This document shows, one piece after another, positions 8,209-16,956 of a stretch of 64,000 nt of DNA. The stretch is from Microbacterium sp. LWO13-1.2 (lineage in GTDB: Bacteria > Actinomycetota > Actinomycetes > Actinomycetales > Microbacteriaceae): assembly GCF_038397725.1 (NCBI RefSeq), contig NZ_CP151634.1:2108001-2172000 (forward strand). The letters are read 5' to 3'. Each line of letters opens with the position of its first letter. Position 1 is the stretch's first letter. The notes under the pieces are model-generated. The model saw only the letters and a program-made list of their open reading frames with translations. It was not told the origin of the DNA and ran no database searches. Position numbers and translations under genes: made by a program.

Positions 8209-10032
8209 TCAGCGGGTTCCATCGAAGGAGATCCGGTCTCCCTCGATCCCGGCGGAGAGGGAGACGAGGTCGGCCAGCGCGCTGGACATCAGCGAGCGGT
8301 CGGAATCGGTGAGCGGATGGTGCCCGGCGAGGAGCGCCTGGATGTAGAGGAGTTGCAGGGTGCGCGCGAACACGGCATCGTCGCGCACGCGAACCAGGGC
8401 GCGCACGACCTGATTCGACCAGTTCAGGCACAGGCGCGCCGTGACGTCGTCACCGCGTGCCGCGGCGAGGGTGTCGTCGATGCGGTCGAGTACACCGCCC
8501 CAGAGCGAACCGGTGATGCCCTTGGTGCGGCTGCGGTCGATCGCGCGCAGCACCTCGGGGTCGGCGACGTAGAGCGCCGGCATCTCGGGTCGGTCGATCG
8601 AACGCACGATCACGGAGCAGCCGGATGCCGAAAGGACCGCCCCCGCTCGCCCTTCCAGCGCGACAGCCGCCTCGCGATCGTCGAGGGGCGGCGGGTCCAG
8701 TCGGTCCAGTTCGCCGGTGACGTCGACTTTTTCCACGGTGACCTGCGGGTAGAGATCCGGCAGCATCCGCATCAGATCGGCGTCGTACAGGTAGCCGCCG
8801 TTGACGAGCACTTCCGAGCCGGGTGAGATGCCGGCGACCTGCCGGAATTCGTCGACCGTCTGCGCGTAGCGGATGTGCGGATAGCGTTCGACGAGGTCGC
8901 CGATCTGCATCGTTCCGTGTGTGGTCTCGACGCTCAGCCATCGAGTGATGAACCGGGCGAGCTCGTGATCGTGGCGCACCAGCGACTTCAGGCCGACCTC
9001 ATGCACGGCCACGAACTGGGCGAGACGGTGCGGTTCACGCAGTCCGAGTTCGAGAACCCAGCGGCGGATGCCGGCGCCCAGCTGCTCGCGCACCCGTTCG
9101 AGCGCCGCGTCTTCGACGAGCGCCTCTCGGCTCGCCGTCGGGGCAAGGCCGGTGGAGTCGATCGCCGCGCGGACGAAGAACGCCCAGTCGGGGAGTACGT
9201 CCTCGACGCGTTCGGAGAGCAGCATACGGCCGAGGTACATTCTCGTCGCCTGCCGTGCACCGGGCGGCGGCGCGAACGGCAGGACGTACGCGAGGCCCCT
9301 GGTACCGGTGGCCTGCTCGGTCAGCTCGATGACATCGAGGGGGACGGCGCCGAGCAGATCGCGGCCGTACTGCACCGCGGCATCCGGGTCGGTCGCCGCA
9401 TCGAGAAACGGGGCAGCGCGGGTGATGTCGACACCGCCGGCGCGAGTGTCGACGGTGATGCGCACAGGGAGGAACTCGCCGAAGGTCGTCGCCAGCTCGT
9501 GCACAGCCGCCGGTCGCAGCAGCTCGTCCGCATCGAAACGAGGAACGAGATGCACGCTGGTGCCGATCGGAAGGTCGTCGTCGATCTCGGTGACCCGGAA
9601 TGTGCCGTCGGCGGACCCGGTCCATTCCACGGCCGGTCCGCCACGGGCGCTGCGGGAGCGGATCACGATGGTGTCGGCCACCATGAAGCAGCTGAGCAGG
9701 CCGATGCCGAACTGGCCGAGGTAATCGCTGCGAGGAAGGTCGAAGATGTCGCGCTTGGAGCTGCGCCCGACGGTCGCGAGCAGGTCGGCGACTTCGGCGG
9801 CGGTGAGGCCGATGCCGTCATCGCGCAGAACGAACTCTCCGGAGGCCTCGGTGAGGGGCGTGATCCGGATTCGACCGCCGCCGCCGTCGATCTCGTTCCG
9901 GGCGGTGATGGCATCTCTGGCGTTCTGCAGAAGCTCACGCAGGTAGACGCGAGGGCTCGAGTAGATATGCCTGCTGAGCAGGTCGACGACTCCGCGCAGA
10001 TCGACCTGGAACTGCTGCACATCCGCACCCAC
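8209..10032 (-). CDS. Divergent HSP90-family ATPase/chaperone
   Basis: The N-terminal GHKL ATPase fold has all key boxes: E33-x3-N37-x2-D40 in ELLQNARDAI, DDGIGL at 71-76 and GQFGIGLLSCFMVAD starting at 106. The middle region resembles HtpG, with a catalytic-loop-like region near SRHIYSSPRVY at the N-terminus, but the C-terminal third is diverged and no MEEVD tail is present. The length, 607 residues, is close to HtpG (about 620). The start is set at a GTG with GGGAGG nine bases upstream; an ATG seven codons earlier has no such site. The downstream TPR gene follows after 26 bases. It is likely an ATP-driven cytosolic chaperone of the HtpG-like actinobacterial branch. Confidence 0.82.
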   Translation of the reverse strand: MGADVQQFQVDLRGVVDLLSRHIYSSPRVYLRELLQNARDAITARNEIDGGGGRIRITPLTEASGEFVLRDDGIGLTAAEVADLLATVGRSSKRDIFDLPRSDYLGQFGIGLLSCFMVADTIVIRSRSARGGPAVEWTGSADGTFRVTEIDDDLPIGTSVHLVPRFDADELLRPAAVHELATTFGEFLPVRITVDTRAGGVDITRAAPFLDAATDPDAAVQYGRDLLGAVPLDVIELTEQATGTRGLAYVLPFAPPPGARQATRMYLGRMLLSERVEDVLPDWAFFVRAAIDSTGLAPTASREALVEDAALERVREQLGAGIRRWVLELGLREPHRLAQFVAVHEVGLKSLVRHDHELARFITRWLSVETTHGTMQIGDLVERYPHIRYAQTVDEFRQVAGISPGSEVLVNGGYLYDADLMRMLPDLYPQVTVEKVDVTGELDRLDPPPLDDREAAVALEGRAGAVLSASGCSVIVRSIDRPEMPALYVADPEVLRAIDRSRTKGITGSLWGGVLDRIDDTLAAARGDDVTARLCLNWSNQVVRALVRVRDDAVFARTLQLLYIQALLAGHHPLTDSDRSLMSSALADLVSLSAGIEGDRISFDGTR

Positions 10033-10041
10033 GTGTCCACC
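10033..10041 (-). promoter_or_regulatory. Shine-Dalgarno deciding the HSP90-like start
   Basis: On the minus strand GGGAGGG lies just upstream of a GTG whose first base is 10032. The alternative ATG at 10053 contains this site within its own coding sequence and has no purine-rich site before it. Confidence 0.6.
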
Positions 10042-10127
10042 CTCCCACTGCATTCGCTCGCTGAGCCTAACAACATTGTCGTGAGGCGGAACGAGCGCCC
10101 CGGTTCGAGACCGGCGTGCGGATGCCG

Positions 10128-10133
10128 TATGCT
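10128..10133 (+). promoter_or_regulatory. Candidate -10 box for the tRNA-Trp/secE/nusG unit
   Basis: TATGCT about 100 bases before tRNA-Trp, with a weak TTCGAG 18 bases further upstream. It is the best sigma-A-like match in the roughly 200-base gap between the divergent HSP90 gene and the tRNA. Confidence 0.4.
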
Positions 10134-10231
10134 TGAACCGCAGTTGTTGTCTGCATTCTTCCGCCGTGCCTGGGATCTCCTGATCGCAGTTCTGGCGGCG
10201 GGGCGCAGGCTCCCGAGACTTCCGGGTCTCT

Positions 10232-10304
<73 letters not shown>

Positions 10305-10344
10305 CGCGTCAGCGCAACGCTGGCACACGAAAGGTACATTCAGG

Positions 10345-10617
10345 ATGGATCAGGACGAACCGCGCGGCGAGGTCGTCGCGGCCGGCGCCACCCGTGAGAA
10401 GAAGCAGAACGCCTTCGGGAGGTTCTTCGGCGGGATCGCCCTCTTCATCCGTCAGGTCATCTCCGAGCTGCGCAAGGTCGTCACCCCGACCCGCAAGGAG
10501 CTGTTCAAGTTCACCGCAGTGGTGCTCGTCTTCGTTCTCATCGTCATGGGAATCGTGTACGGCTTGGACAACCTGTTCGCCTGGGTCACGCACTGGGTGT
10601 TCGGAATCCCTGGCTGA
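10345..10617 (+). CDS. secE: Preprotein translocase subunit SecE
   Basis: A 90-residue protein. After a charged cytosolic N-terminus comes the conserved amphipathic segment FIRQVISELRKVVTPTRKEL, then one transmembrane helix (about residues 53-75). This is the single-TM SecE form of actinobacteria. SecE clamps the two halves of SecY in the Sec translocon. It lies between tRNA-Trp and nusG, and that order supports the call independently of the short length. Confidence 0.95.
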   Translation: MDQDEPRGEVVAAGATREKKQNAFGRFFGGIALFIRQVISELRKVVTPTRKELFKFTAVVLVFVLIVMGIVYGLDNLFAWVTHWVFGIPG

Positions 10618-10660
10618 TGACACCCCGCGGCTCGCGCCGCAGTGATTGGAAAGAAACAAC

Positions 10661-11698
10661 GTGTCTGAACGATATTCCGACGACGCCGACTGGGCGACAG
10701 CCGCAGAGCAGTCCAGCGAAGAGGATGAGGCCCAGGAGGGCAACGTCCTCGCCGCAGAGGAGCTCGCAGTCACCTCGGCAGAGCACGTCGCCCTGCACAT
10801 CGAGGGTGAAGACGACGAAGACGACATCGATGATGACATCGAAATTGACGAAGACCCGGAGGCGGACGCGATCGTGAACGACGCTCTCAACCTGGACGAA
10901 GCGGCTGAAACTGAAGCTGCCGCTGAGGTCCTCAATGATTCTGTGGCCGAAGAGGCCGCCGACCTCGAGGCCGCCGCGGCGGACGAGGTCGCACCGTACG
11001 ACGGCCCCGACGTGAACGGCGACGAGGATGCTCCGGCATCCGACGACGACGAAGAAGACGAAGACGACGCGGAGGCCGATCCGTACGAGACGTTCCGCGC
11101 CGACCTGCGGATGCTGCCGGGCAAGTGGTACGTCATCCACTCGTACGCCGGCTTCGAGCGCAAGGTCAAGGCGAACATCGAGCAGCGCAAGTCGACGCTC
11201 GAGGTCGAGGACGAGATCTACCAGATCGAGGTCCCGATGGAGGACGTCGTCGAGATCAAGAACGGCCAGCGCAAGATGGTCACTCGCGTGCGCATCCCCG
11301 GCTACGTGCTGGTGCGCATGGAGCTCACCGAAGACACCTGGTCCGTCGTTCGCCACACGCCCGGTGTCACCGGCTTCGTCGGCAACGCGCACAACCCGAC
11401 GCCGCTGCGCTTCGAAGAAGCCTTCAACATGCTGAAGTCGCTCGTCGAGGTCAAGGACATCCCGACGGCGAAGAACATCGCCTCCAAGGGTGGACTCGCC
11501 GTCGCTCGTCCGCTGCCGGCCGAGGTCGACTTCGAGGTCGGCGAGACCATCACGATCAAGGAAGGCTCCTTCGCGGGTCTTCCCGGTTCGATCAGCGAGA
11601 TCAAGCCGGAGAGTGGCAAGCTCATCGTGCTCGTCTCCCTGTTCGAGCGCGAGACTCCGGTCGAGCTGTCGTTCGACCAGGTCACCAAGATGAACTGA
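10661..11698 (+). CDS. nusG: Transcription termination/antitermination factor NusG
   Basis: The start is a GTG ([11 protein letters not shown]) with GGAAAG upstream; a TTG five codons earlier has no site. The protein is 345 residues, far longer than the usual 180, because the first 150 residues form a highly acidic, low-complexity extension typical of actinobacteria. The NGN domain starts near residue 154 ([16 protein letters not shown]). The C-terminal KOW domain carries [20 protein letters not shown]. NusG binds RNA polymerase and couples transcription to Rho or ribosomes. A strong terminator follows, so rplK is not in the same transcript, unlike the classical nusG-rplKA order. Confidence 0.95.
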   Translation: MSERYSDDADWATAAEQSSEEDEAQEGNVLAAEELAVTSAEHVALHIEGEDDEDDIDDDIEIDEDPEADAIVNDALNLDEAAETEAAAEVLNDSVAEEAADLEAAAADEVAPYDGPDVNGDEDAPASDDDEEDEDDAEADPYETFRADLRMLPGKWYVIHSYAGFERKVKANIEQRKSTLEVEDEIYQIEVPMEDVVEIKNGQRKMVTRVRIPGYVLVRMELTEDTWSVVRHTPGVTGFVGNAHNPTPLRFEEAFNMLKSLVEVKDIPTAKNIASKGGLAVARPLPAEVDFEVGETITIKEGSFAGLPGSISEIKPESGKLIVLVSLFERETPVELSFDQVTKMN

Positions 11699-11711
11699 GA
11701 GTCTTCTCGTC

Positions 11712-11745
11712 AAGAACGGCCGTCCCTTTCGGGGCGGCCGTTCTT
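11712..11745 (+). terminator. Rho-independent terminator after nusG
   Basis: An 11-bp stem AAGAACGGCCG/CGGCCGTTCTT extended by CCC/GGG in the loop, ending in a short T run. It lies 13 bases after the nusG stop. Because the stem starts with A and ends with T, it may also stop the convergent glyoxalase-fold gene. Confidence 0.85.
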
Positions 11746-11755
11746 GCGTTCCGGC

Positions 11756-12154
11756 TCAGCCTGCGTGCTGCGCAGCCCAGTGCGGGCTCTGGATGAGTCC
11801 GATGAGGTTGCCGAACGGGTCGGTGACGGATGCTGACCACCAGCCCTCTCCGCGCTGCGTCACCGGGTCGAAAGCCAGGGCGCCGAGCTCGATGAGTCGA
11901 TCGAAGGTGGAGCGAACGTCGTCGACGTGCATGCTCATCAGTGCGCCTCCCGGCTGGGCGAGCGCGGGGCGGAAGCGGGCATCCATCAGCGCGAATTCGT
12001 CGTCGTCGTCGCCGAAGCGCCATTCGGCGTACTGCACTGGTCCTTGTTCCGGCCGGACGAAGTAGGGCGCGGAGTCGAAGACGGTCGTGTACCAGGCGAC
12101 CGCTGCGGACATGTCATCGGCGACCAGGTTGAGATTTGCGAGACCACGGAACAT
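11756..12154 (-). CDS. VOC (glyoxalase/bleomycin resistance fold) protein
   Basis: A 132-residue protein made of one vicinal-oxygen-chelate domain: an N-terminal beta-alpha-beta unit (GLANLNLVADDMSAAVAWYTTVF) and a C-terminal one ending in SVTDPFGNLIGLIQSPHW. The DPFGN turn and the acidic residue before it are typical of the superfamily. VOC proteins include glyoxalases, dioxygenases and antibiotic-binding proteins, and the activity here cannot be told. A strong AGAAGGAG precedes the ATG. It is divergent from a WYL regulator with which it shares a palindromic operator, so it is probably that regulator's target. Confidence 0.8.
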   Translation of the reverse strand: MFRGLANLNLVADDMSAAVAWYTTVFDSAPYFVRPEQGPVQYAEWRFGDDDDEFALMDARFRPALAQPGGALMSMHVDDVRSTFDRLIELGALAFDPVTQRGEGWWSASVTDPFGNLIGLIQSPHWAAQHAG

Positions 12155-12185
12155 GAGATTCTCCTTCTGAATCGGTTGTTTCTTC

Positions 12186-12225
12186 TATGCTCGTAGCTGA
12201 AGTGATCATCAATTGATCACTTCAG
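12186..12225 (+). promoter_or_regulatory. Shared promoter/operator region with 11-bp inverted repeat
   Basis: A perfect inverted repeat CTGAAGTGATC-N7-GATCACTTCAG spans 12197-12225, right after a TATGCT -10-like box at 12186-12191. It would cover the start site of the rightward transcript, and on the minus strand it overlaps a TTGATG -35-like box for the glyoxalase-fold gene. This is the expected place for an autoregulatory operator of the adjacent WYL protein. The binding protein is inferred from position. Confidence 0.65.
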
Positions 12226-12240
12226 AAAAGAGGTTGAGAG

Positions 12241-13242
12241 ATTCGCGCCGACCGTCTCATCCAGGCCCTGCTGCTGCTTCAGGGGCGTCCGCAGATCACG
12301 GCGGCCGAGCTGGCGGCAGAGCTCGAAGTGTCGGTGCCGACGGCGCGACGAGACCTGGAAGCCCTGGCGATGTCGGGCGTTCCGATCTATCCGACACGAG
12401 GCAGGGGAGGAGGATGGCGCCTGATCGGCGGAGCGCGCACCGACCTCACCGGACTCACGCAAGGTGAGGTCACGTCGCTGCTCATCGGCCTCACCCAGAG
12501 CGACACGGCGAGTCCCGAGCGCATCGCGGCCATGCGAAAGCTCGTGCGTGCGATGCCGGAACCGTTCCGCGCCGGAGCACAACGTGTCGCGGCAGCGACC
12601 GTGCGAGATGCGCCGTGGGGTGTCACCGAGAACGATGCGGCACCGCCGGTGGTCGCCGAGTTGCAACGTGCCATCGCGGACGATCGTCGGGTGCAGTTGG
12701 AGTATCGCGGCTCGCGCGGCGCTGCTTCCATAGAGGTCGTCCCTCTGATGATCGGCAGTCGCGGGGTGCGGTGGTATCTGATCGCAGCTCCGGTCGTCGA
12801 GGGGGCAGATGTCGCGGACGAGAGCCGCGTGCGGACGTACCGCGCGGATCGGATCGAGGGGTCGCGCGTGCTGTCCGAGCGGGGCATCGCTCCAGCGGGC
12901 TTCGATCGGCCGCGTGTGTGGGCCGAGATGGTCGAGCGGGTCGAAGGCTTTCGTGGAGCGGTACGCGCGGTGGTGAGGGTGGAACCCTGGGCGGTGCGGG
13001 CACTCTGTGACCGGTTCGGTGTGCAGGCGCAATTGCTGGACGATCCTCCGGACCGGGACGGGCGGGTGCGGGTCGAGGTGCAGGCGCACAGAGTGGATGC
13101 CCTGGCGGAGCAGCTCGCGGGGTGGACGAGCGCCGCGGAGGTCGTCGAGCCTGCCGAGGTGAGGACTGCGCTCCGCGAACTCGGCGAACGGATCGCTGCC
13201 CTGTACCGCGGGGAGGCCGCCGAATCGCGGGAGCGTCGTTGA
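12241..13242 (+). CDS. WYL-domain DeoR/YafY-type regulator with apparent ATT start
   Basis: The full wHTH ([37 protein letters not shown]) is read only if translation begins at ATT 12241, seven bases after AGAGG. An in-frame TGA stands at 12235-12237, and no ATG, GTG or TTG exists before GTG 12328, which would cut off most of the helix-turn-helix. The 333-residue product has the family layout: N-terminal wHTH, central WYL domain (residues about 135-205, with [17 protein letters not shown]) and the C-terminal WCX extension. WYL regulators often sense nucleotides or other ligands. A sequencing error or a missed single-base change at the start codon is the main alternative. Confidence 0.8.
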   Translation: MRADRLIQALLLLQGRPQITAAELAAELEVSVPTARRDLEALAMSGVPIYPTRGRGGGWRLIGGARTDLTGLTQGEVTSLLIGLTQSDTASPERIAAMRKLVRAMPEPFRAGAQRVAAATVRDAPWGVTENDAAPPVVAELQRAIADDRRVQLEYRGSRGAASIEVVPLMIGSRGVRWYLIAAPVVEGADVADESRVRTYRADRIEGSRVLSERGIAPAGFDRPRVWAEMVERVEGFRGAVRAVVRVEPWAVRALCDRFGVQAQLLDDPPDRDGRVRVEVQAHRVDALAEQLAGWTSAAEVVEPAEVRTALRELGERIAALYRGEAAESRERR

Positions 13243-13247
13243 TCGGG

Positions 13248-13253
13248 TAGACT
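13248..13253 (+). promoter_or_regulatory. Candidate -10 box of rplK-rplA
   Basis: TAGACT lies 111 bases before rplK, just after the stop of the WYL gene. It leaves a leader of about 100 bases. No clear -35 box precedes it. Confidence 0.45.
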
Positions 13254-13363
13254 TACGTGGTTTGTGTGCCGCTTCGGCGTGCGCGCGGACGACCGCAGTC
13301 CGGAACCGCCGGATTCGCGGGAGAAACGGATGCTCCGCATCCGATTCGATGAAAGGAAAGAGA

Positions 13364-13795
13364 ATGGCACCGAAGAAGAAGGTGACCGGCCTGATCAAGC
13401 TTCAGATCAACGCCGGTGCAGCCAACCCGGCGCCGCCGATCGGGCCCGCGCTCGGTCAGCATGGCGTCAACATCATGGAGTTCTGCAAGGCGTACAACGC
13501 CGCGACCGAGTCGCAGCGCGGCAACGTCATCCCCGTGGAGATCACCGTCTACGAGGACCGCAGCTTCACGTTCGTCCTGAAGACCCCGCCCGCTGCGGAG
13601 CTCATCAAGAAGGCCGCCGGCGTCCCCAAGGGATCGGCGACCCCGCACACCGTCAAGGTGGCGAAGATCACCAAGGAGCAGGTCCGTCAGATCGCCGAGA
13701 CCAAGCAGGCTGACCTGAACGCGAACGACATCGAGGCCGCCTCGAAGATCATCGCCGGCACCGCCCGTTCCATGGGCATCACGGTCGAGGGCTGA
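13364..13795 (+). CDS. rplK: 50S ribosomal protein L11
   Basis: A 143-residue protein, the normal length, starting at the ATG of [15 protein letters not shown] after GAAAGGAAAG. The proline-rich N-terminal segment [20 protein letters not shown] and the C-terminal rRNA-binding domain ([31 protein letters not shown]) are intact. L11 forms the GTPase-associated centre with 23S rRNA. It is followed 11 bases later by rplA in the standard L11 operon. In-frame upstream codons are ignored because they have no ribosome site and would extend L11 unusually. Confidence 0.97.
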
Positions 13796-13806
13796 GGAGA
13801 ATAATC

Positions 13807-14496
13807 ATGGCTACCAAGTCCAAGGCTTACAAGGCTGCCGCCGAGAAGATCGAGGCAGACCGTTTCTACACTCCCGCTGAGGCCGTCGCGCTGGCGAAGG
13901 AGACCGGCTCCGCGAAGTTCGACTCGACCGTCGAGGTCGCGCTGAAGCTCGCTGTCGACCCCCGCAAGGCAGACCAGATGGTGCGCGGCACCGTCATCCT
14001 GCCCCACGGAACCGGCAAGACCGCCCGCGTCATCGTTTTCGCCACCGGCCCCGCGGCCGAGGCAGCGATCGCCGCTGGTGCGGATGAGGTCGGCGGCGCC
14101 GAGCTCATCCAGCGCGTCGCCGATGGCTGGACCAACTTCGACGCAGCAGTCTCCACCCCGGAGCTCATGGGCCAGGTCGGTCGTCTCGGAAAGGTGCTGG
14201 GTCCGCGTGGCCTGATGCCGAACCCGAAGACCGGCACCGTGACCCCGAACCCGGCCAAGGCCGTCGAGGAGATCAAGGGCGGAAAGATCGAGTTCCGCGT
14301 CGACAAGCACGCCAACGTGCACTTCGTCGTGGGCAAGGCGTCCTTCACCACCGAGCAGCTGAACGAGAACATCGACGCAGCGCTCGAGGAGATCGTCCGC
14401 CTCAAGCCGTCGAGCTCCAAGGGCCGCTACATCCAGAAGGGTGCGGTGTCGACCACGTTCGGCCCCGGCATCCCGCTGGACGTCAACGCCATCTGA
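13807..14496 (+). CDS. rplA: 50S ribosomal protein L1
   Basis: A 229-residue protein of normal length with the L1 signature [17 protein letters not shown] and the [13 protein letters not shown] segment of domain I. L1 forms the mobile L1 stalk at the ribosomal E site. In many bacteria it represses its own L11 operon by binding the mRNA; no obvious L1 mRNA mimic was identified here. A GAGGAGAA site precedes the ATG. A textbook terminator follows 13 bases after the stop. Confidence 0.97.
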   Translation: MATKSKAYKAAAEKIEADRFYTPAEAVALAKETGSAKFDSTVEVALKLAVDPRKADQMVRGTVILPHGTGKTARVIVFATGPAAEAAIAAGADEVGGAELIQRVADGWTNFDAAVSTPELMGQVGRLGKVLGPRGLMPNPKTGTVTPNPAKAVEEIKGGKIEFRVDKHANVHFVVGKASFTTEQLNENIDAALEEIVRLKPSSSKGRYIQKGAVSTTFGPGIPLDVNAI

Positions 14497-14509
14497 GTCT
14501 GACTCACAG

Positions 14510-14537
14510 AAATGCCCCCGCTTCGGCGGGGGCATTT
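14510..14537 (+). terminator. Rho-independent terminator of rplK-rplA
   Basis: A perfect 12-bp stem AAATGCCCCCGC/GCGGGGGCATTT with a TTCG tetraloop. Confidence 0.9.
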
Positions 14538-14678
14538 CCGCGTCCGGGCACGTCTCGGCCGCAATCCGACGTCATCCGATATCGCGTGTCACCCGTGCGC
14601 GCGTACGCTGAGTGAGTTCCACCCGATCACCGCGCCCCACAGCATCAGCGCGAACCGCACCCCAGGAGGGTCCCGCCC

Positions 14679-15500
14679 ATGTCCCGTCGTCTCATCGCCG
14701 TCACCGCCCTCGTCCTCACCGCCGCCGCACTCACGGCCTGCAGCGGCGCGACCGCACCCGAGAAGACCGGCGCGTCCGATGACAGCGGCTCGGCATCCGA
14801 CTTCGGCCTCGTCGCCGACGGCACCCTCACGGTCGCGACCGAGGGCACCTACCGCCCGTTCAGCTTCCACGCAGACGGAGGCACGGGCGACCTGACCGGC
14901 TACGACGTCGAGATCATCGAGGCGGTCGCCGAAAAGCTCGACCTCGAGGTCAAGTTCCAGGAGACGCAGTGGGATGCGATCTTCGCCGGCCTCGACGCCG
15001 GGCGCTTCGACGTCATCGCGAACCAGGTGACCATCAACGACGAGCGCGAGGCGGAGTACCTCTTCAGCACGCCGTACACCGTTTCGCCGGGCGTGATCGT
15101 CGTCGCCGAGGATGACGACTCGATCACGTCCTTCGACGACCTCAAGGGCAAGAAGACCGCGCAGTCGCTCACGAGCAACTGGAACGAACTCGCCACCGAG
15201 TCCGGCGCCACCGTCGAGCCCGTCGAAGGGTGGGCTCAGGCTGTCACCCTCCTCAAGCAGGGGCGCGTCGACGCCACCATCAACGACAAGCTCACCTTCC
15301 TCGACTACGAGACGACCGACGGTCCCACTGGACTGAAGATCGCCGCCGAGACCGAGGAAGCCGGTCAGCAGGCGTTCGTGTTCACGAAGGACAAGCAGGC
15401 CCTCGTCGACGCCGTGGATGCCGCGCTCGAGGAGCTGCGCGCCGACGGCACCCTGGCCGAGATCAGCGACAAGTACTTCGGCGCCGACGTCACCGAGTAG
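14679..15500 (+). CDS. Amino acid (probably cystine) ABC transporter binding lipoprotein
   Basis: A 273-residue family 3 solute-binding protein. The signal peptide ends in the lipobox LTAC, so Cys21 is the lipidation site. The mature part has the FliY/TcyA-like pattern: TEGTYRPFSFH, GYDVEIIEAVAEKL, ETQWDAIFAGLDAGRFDVIANQVTI (read as separate blocks), and especially TAQSLTSNW, which is conserved in cystine-binding members. The cystine assignment rests on these similarities from memory and is less certain than the family. AGGAGG lies ten bases before the ATG. The permease and ATPase genes follow directly. Confidence 0.85.
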   Translation: MSRRLIAVTALVLTAAALTACSGATAPEKTGASDDSGSASDFGLVADGTLTVATEGTYRPFSFHADGGTGDLTGYDVEIIEAVAEKLDLEVKFQETQWDAIFAGLDAGRFDVIANQVTINDEREAEYLFSTPYTVSPGVIVVAEDDDSITSFDDLKGKKTAQSLTSNWNELATESGATVEPVEGWAQAVTLLKQGRVDATINDKLTFLDYETTDGPTGLKIAAETEEAGQQAFVFTKDKQALVDAVDAALEELRADGTLAEISDKYFGADVTE

Positions 15501-15503
15501 CCC

Positions 15504-16166
15504 GTGGAGCCCTGGGAGCTGTTCCTCACGTCGATCGGGCCGATCGCCCTCGCGGGGCTGGTCGGGACCATCCCGCTGGCGTTGAGCTCGTTCGCGCTGG
15601 GCCTGGTGATCGCGCTCGGGATCGCGCTGATGCGCATCTCGACGCGCTCGGTCGTCTCGGGGATCGCACGCGTCTACATCTCGATCATCCGCGGCACGCC
15701 GTTGCTCGTGCAGCTGTTCGTGATCTTCTACGGCTTGCCCTCGATCGGGGTCACCATCGACCCCTGGCCGTGCGCGATCATCGCCTTCTCATTGAATGTG
15801 GGCGGCTACGCGGCCGAGGTGATCAGGGCATCGATCCTCTCGGTTCCCCAGGGACAGTGGGAGGCGGCATACACGGTCGGGATGGGGCGCACCCGCACGC
15901 TGACGCGAGTCATCCTGCCGCAGGCGGCGCGGGTATCCGTGCCGCCGCTGTCGAACACGTTCATCTCTCTGGTGAAGGACACCTCGCTCGCATCGCTGAT
16001 CCTGGTGACCGAGCTGTTCAAGGTGTCGCAGCAGATCGCGGCGTCGACCTACCAGTTCATGGTGATCTATCTGACGGCCGCGCTCGTGTACTGGGTGTTC
16101 TGCCTGGTGCTGTCGACGGGTCAGAGCGCTCTGGAGAAGAGATTGGACAGCCGTGTCGCGAATTGA
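15504..16166 (+). CDS. Amino acid ABC transporter permease (HisM/TcyL type)
   Basis: A 220-residue membrane protein beginning at a GTG three bases after the binding-protein stop. It has about five transmembrane segments. The EAA loop is in the second half, in the stretch QGQWEAAYTVGMGRTRTL, the site that contacts the ATPase, and RGTPLLVQLFVIFYGLP is typical of the polar amino acid subfamily. The 3' end overlaps the ATPase gene by 14 bases, so the three genes form one operon. Confidence 0.9.
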   Translation: MEPWELFLTSIGPIALAGLVGTIPLALSSFALGLVIALGIALMRISTRSVVSGIARVYISIIRGTPLLVQLFVIFYGLPSIGVTIDPWPCAIIAFSLNVGGYAAEVIRASILSVPQGQWEAAYTVGMGRTRTLTRVILPQAARVSVPPLSNTFISLVKDTSLASLILVTELFKVSQQIAASTYQFMVIYLTAALVYWVFCLVLSTGQSALEKRLDSRVAN

Positions 16167-16935
16167 ACCAGCCGAGGCGCTGCTCACGGCCCGCGGCCTG
16201 CACAAGAGTTTCGGTGACAACGAGGTGCTGCGCGGCATCGACCTCACGCTGCATCGCGGAGAGGTCGTGGTCCTCATCGGACCCAGCGGCTCGGGAAAGA
16301 CCACGGTGCTGCGTTCGCTGAACGGGCTCGAACGGCCGGATGCCGGCACCATCGCCGTGCACGACGGCCCCGACATCGACTTCGCCTCGCGCCCGGATGC
16401 GAAGCAGCGCTTCGCACTGCGAGACCGCTCCGCGATGGTGTTCCAGCACCACAACTTGTTCCCGCACCTCACCGTGCTGGAGAACGTGATCGAAGGCCCG
16501 TGGCGGGTGCACGGTCGCCCGAAAGACGAGGTCGTCGCCGAGGCGCAGGCACTGCTCGCTCGCGTCGGCCTGGCCGACAAGGAGAACGCGCGGCCGCATC
16601 AGCTCTCCGGCGGTCAGCAGCAGCGGGTCGGCATCGTCCGTGCGCTCGCGCTCAAGCCTGACCTGCTGCTCTTCGATGAGCCGACCAGTGCCCTCGACCC
16701 CGAACTCGTCGGCGAAGTGCTCCTCGTCATCAAGGAGCTCGCCGATGAGGGCTGGACGATGGCGGTCGTCACGCACGAACTGAGCTTCGCCAGGGAGGCG
16801 GCCGACCACGTGCTGTTCCTGGATGCCGGAGTCGTCGTCGAGGAGGGGCCGCCGGAGAAGCTGTTCAGCGCTCCGCAGCACGAGCGTACCCAGCGGTTCC
16901 TCACCCGGATCATGCGTCCACTCGACGGCGCGTGA
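16153..16935 (+). CDS. Amino acid ABC transporter ATP-binding protein
   Basis: A 260-residue ATPase starting at a GTG inside the permease end. The Walker A motif GPSGSGKTT, Q-loop (VFQHHNLFPHLTVLENV), signature LSGGQQQRV, Walker B LLLFDEPTSALD and switch histidine VTHEL are all present. It powers the adjacent permease and lipoprotein. The order lipoprotein-permease-ATPase with a single permease implies a homodimeric channel. It is convergent with the LysE-type exporter gene 22 bases downstream, and no clear hairpin separates them. Confidence 0.93.
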   Translation: MSRIEPAEALLTARGLHKSFGDNEVLRGIDLTLHRGEVVVLIGPSGSGKTTVLRSLNGLERPDAGTIAVHDGPDIDFASRPDAKQRFALRDRSAMVFQHHNLFPHLTVLENVIEGPWRVHGRPKDEVVAEAQALLARVGLADKENARPHQLSGGQQQRVGIVRALALKPDLLLFDEPTSALDPELVGEVLLVIKELADEGWTMAVVTHELSFAREAADHVLFLDAGVVVEEGPPEKLFSAPQHERTQRFLTRIMRPLDGA

Positions 16936-16956
16936 CCTCGCCTCGCGCCGAGCGCG

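Noticed and set aside
10646..10660. TTG 10646 as the nusG start
   Set aside because: GTG 10661 has GGAAAG at the right distance; the TTG has no ribosome site.
12328..13242. GTG 12328 as the start of the WYL regulator
   Set aside because: It would delete most of the helix-turn-helix that is clearly encoded just upstream in the same frame.
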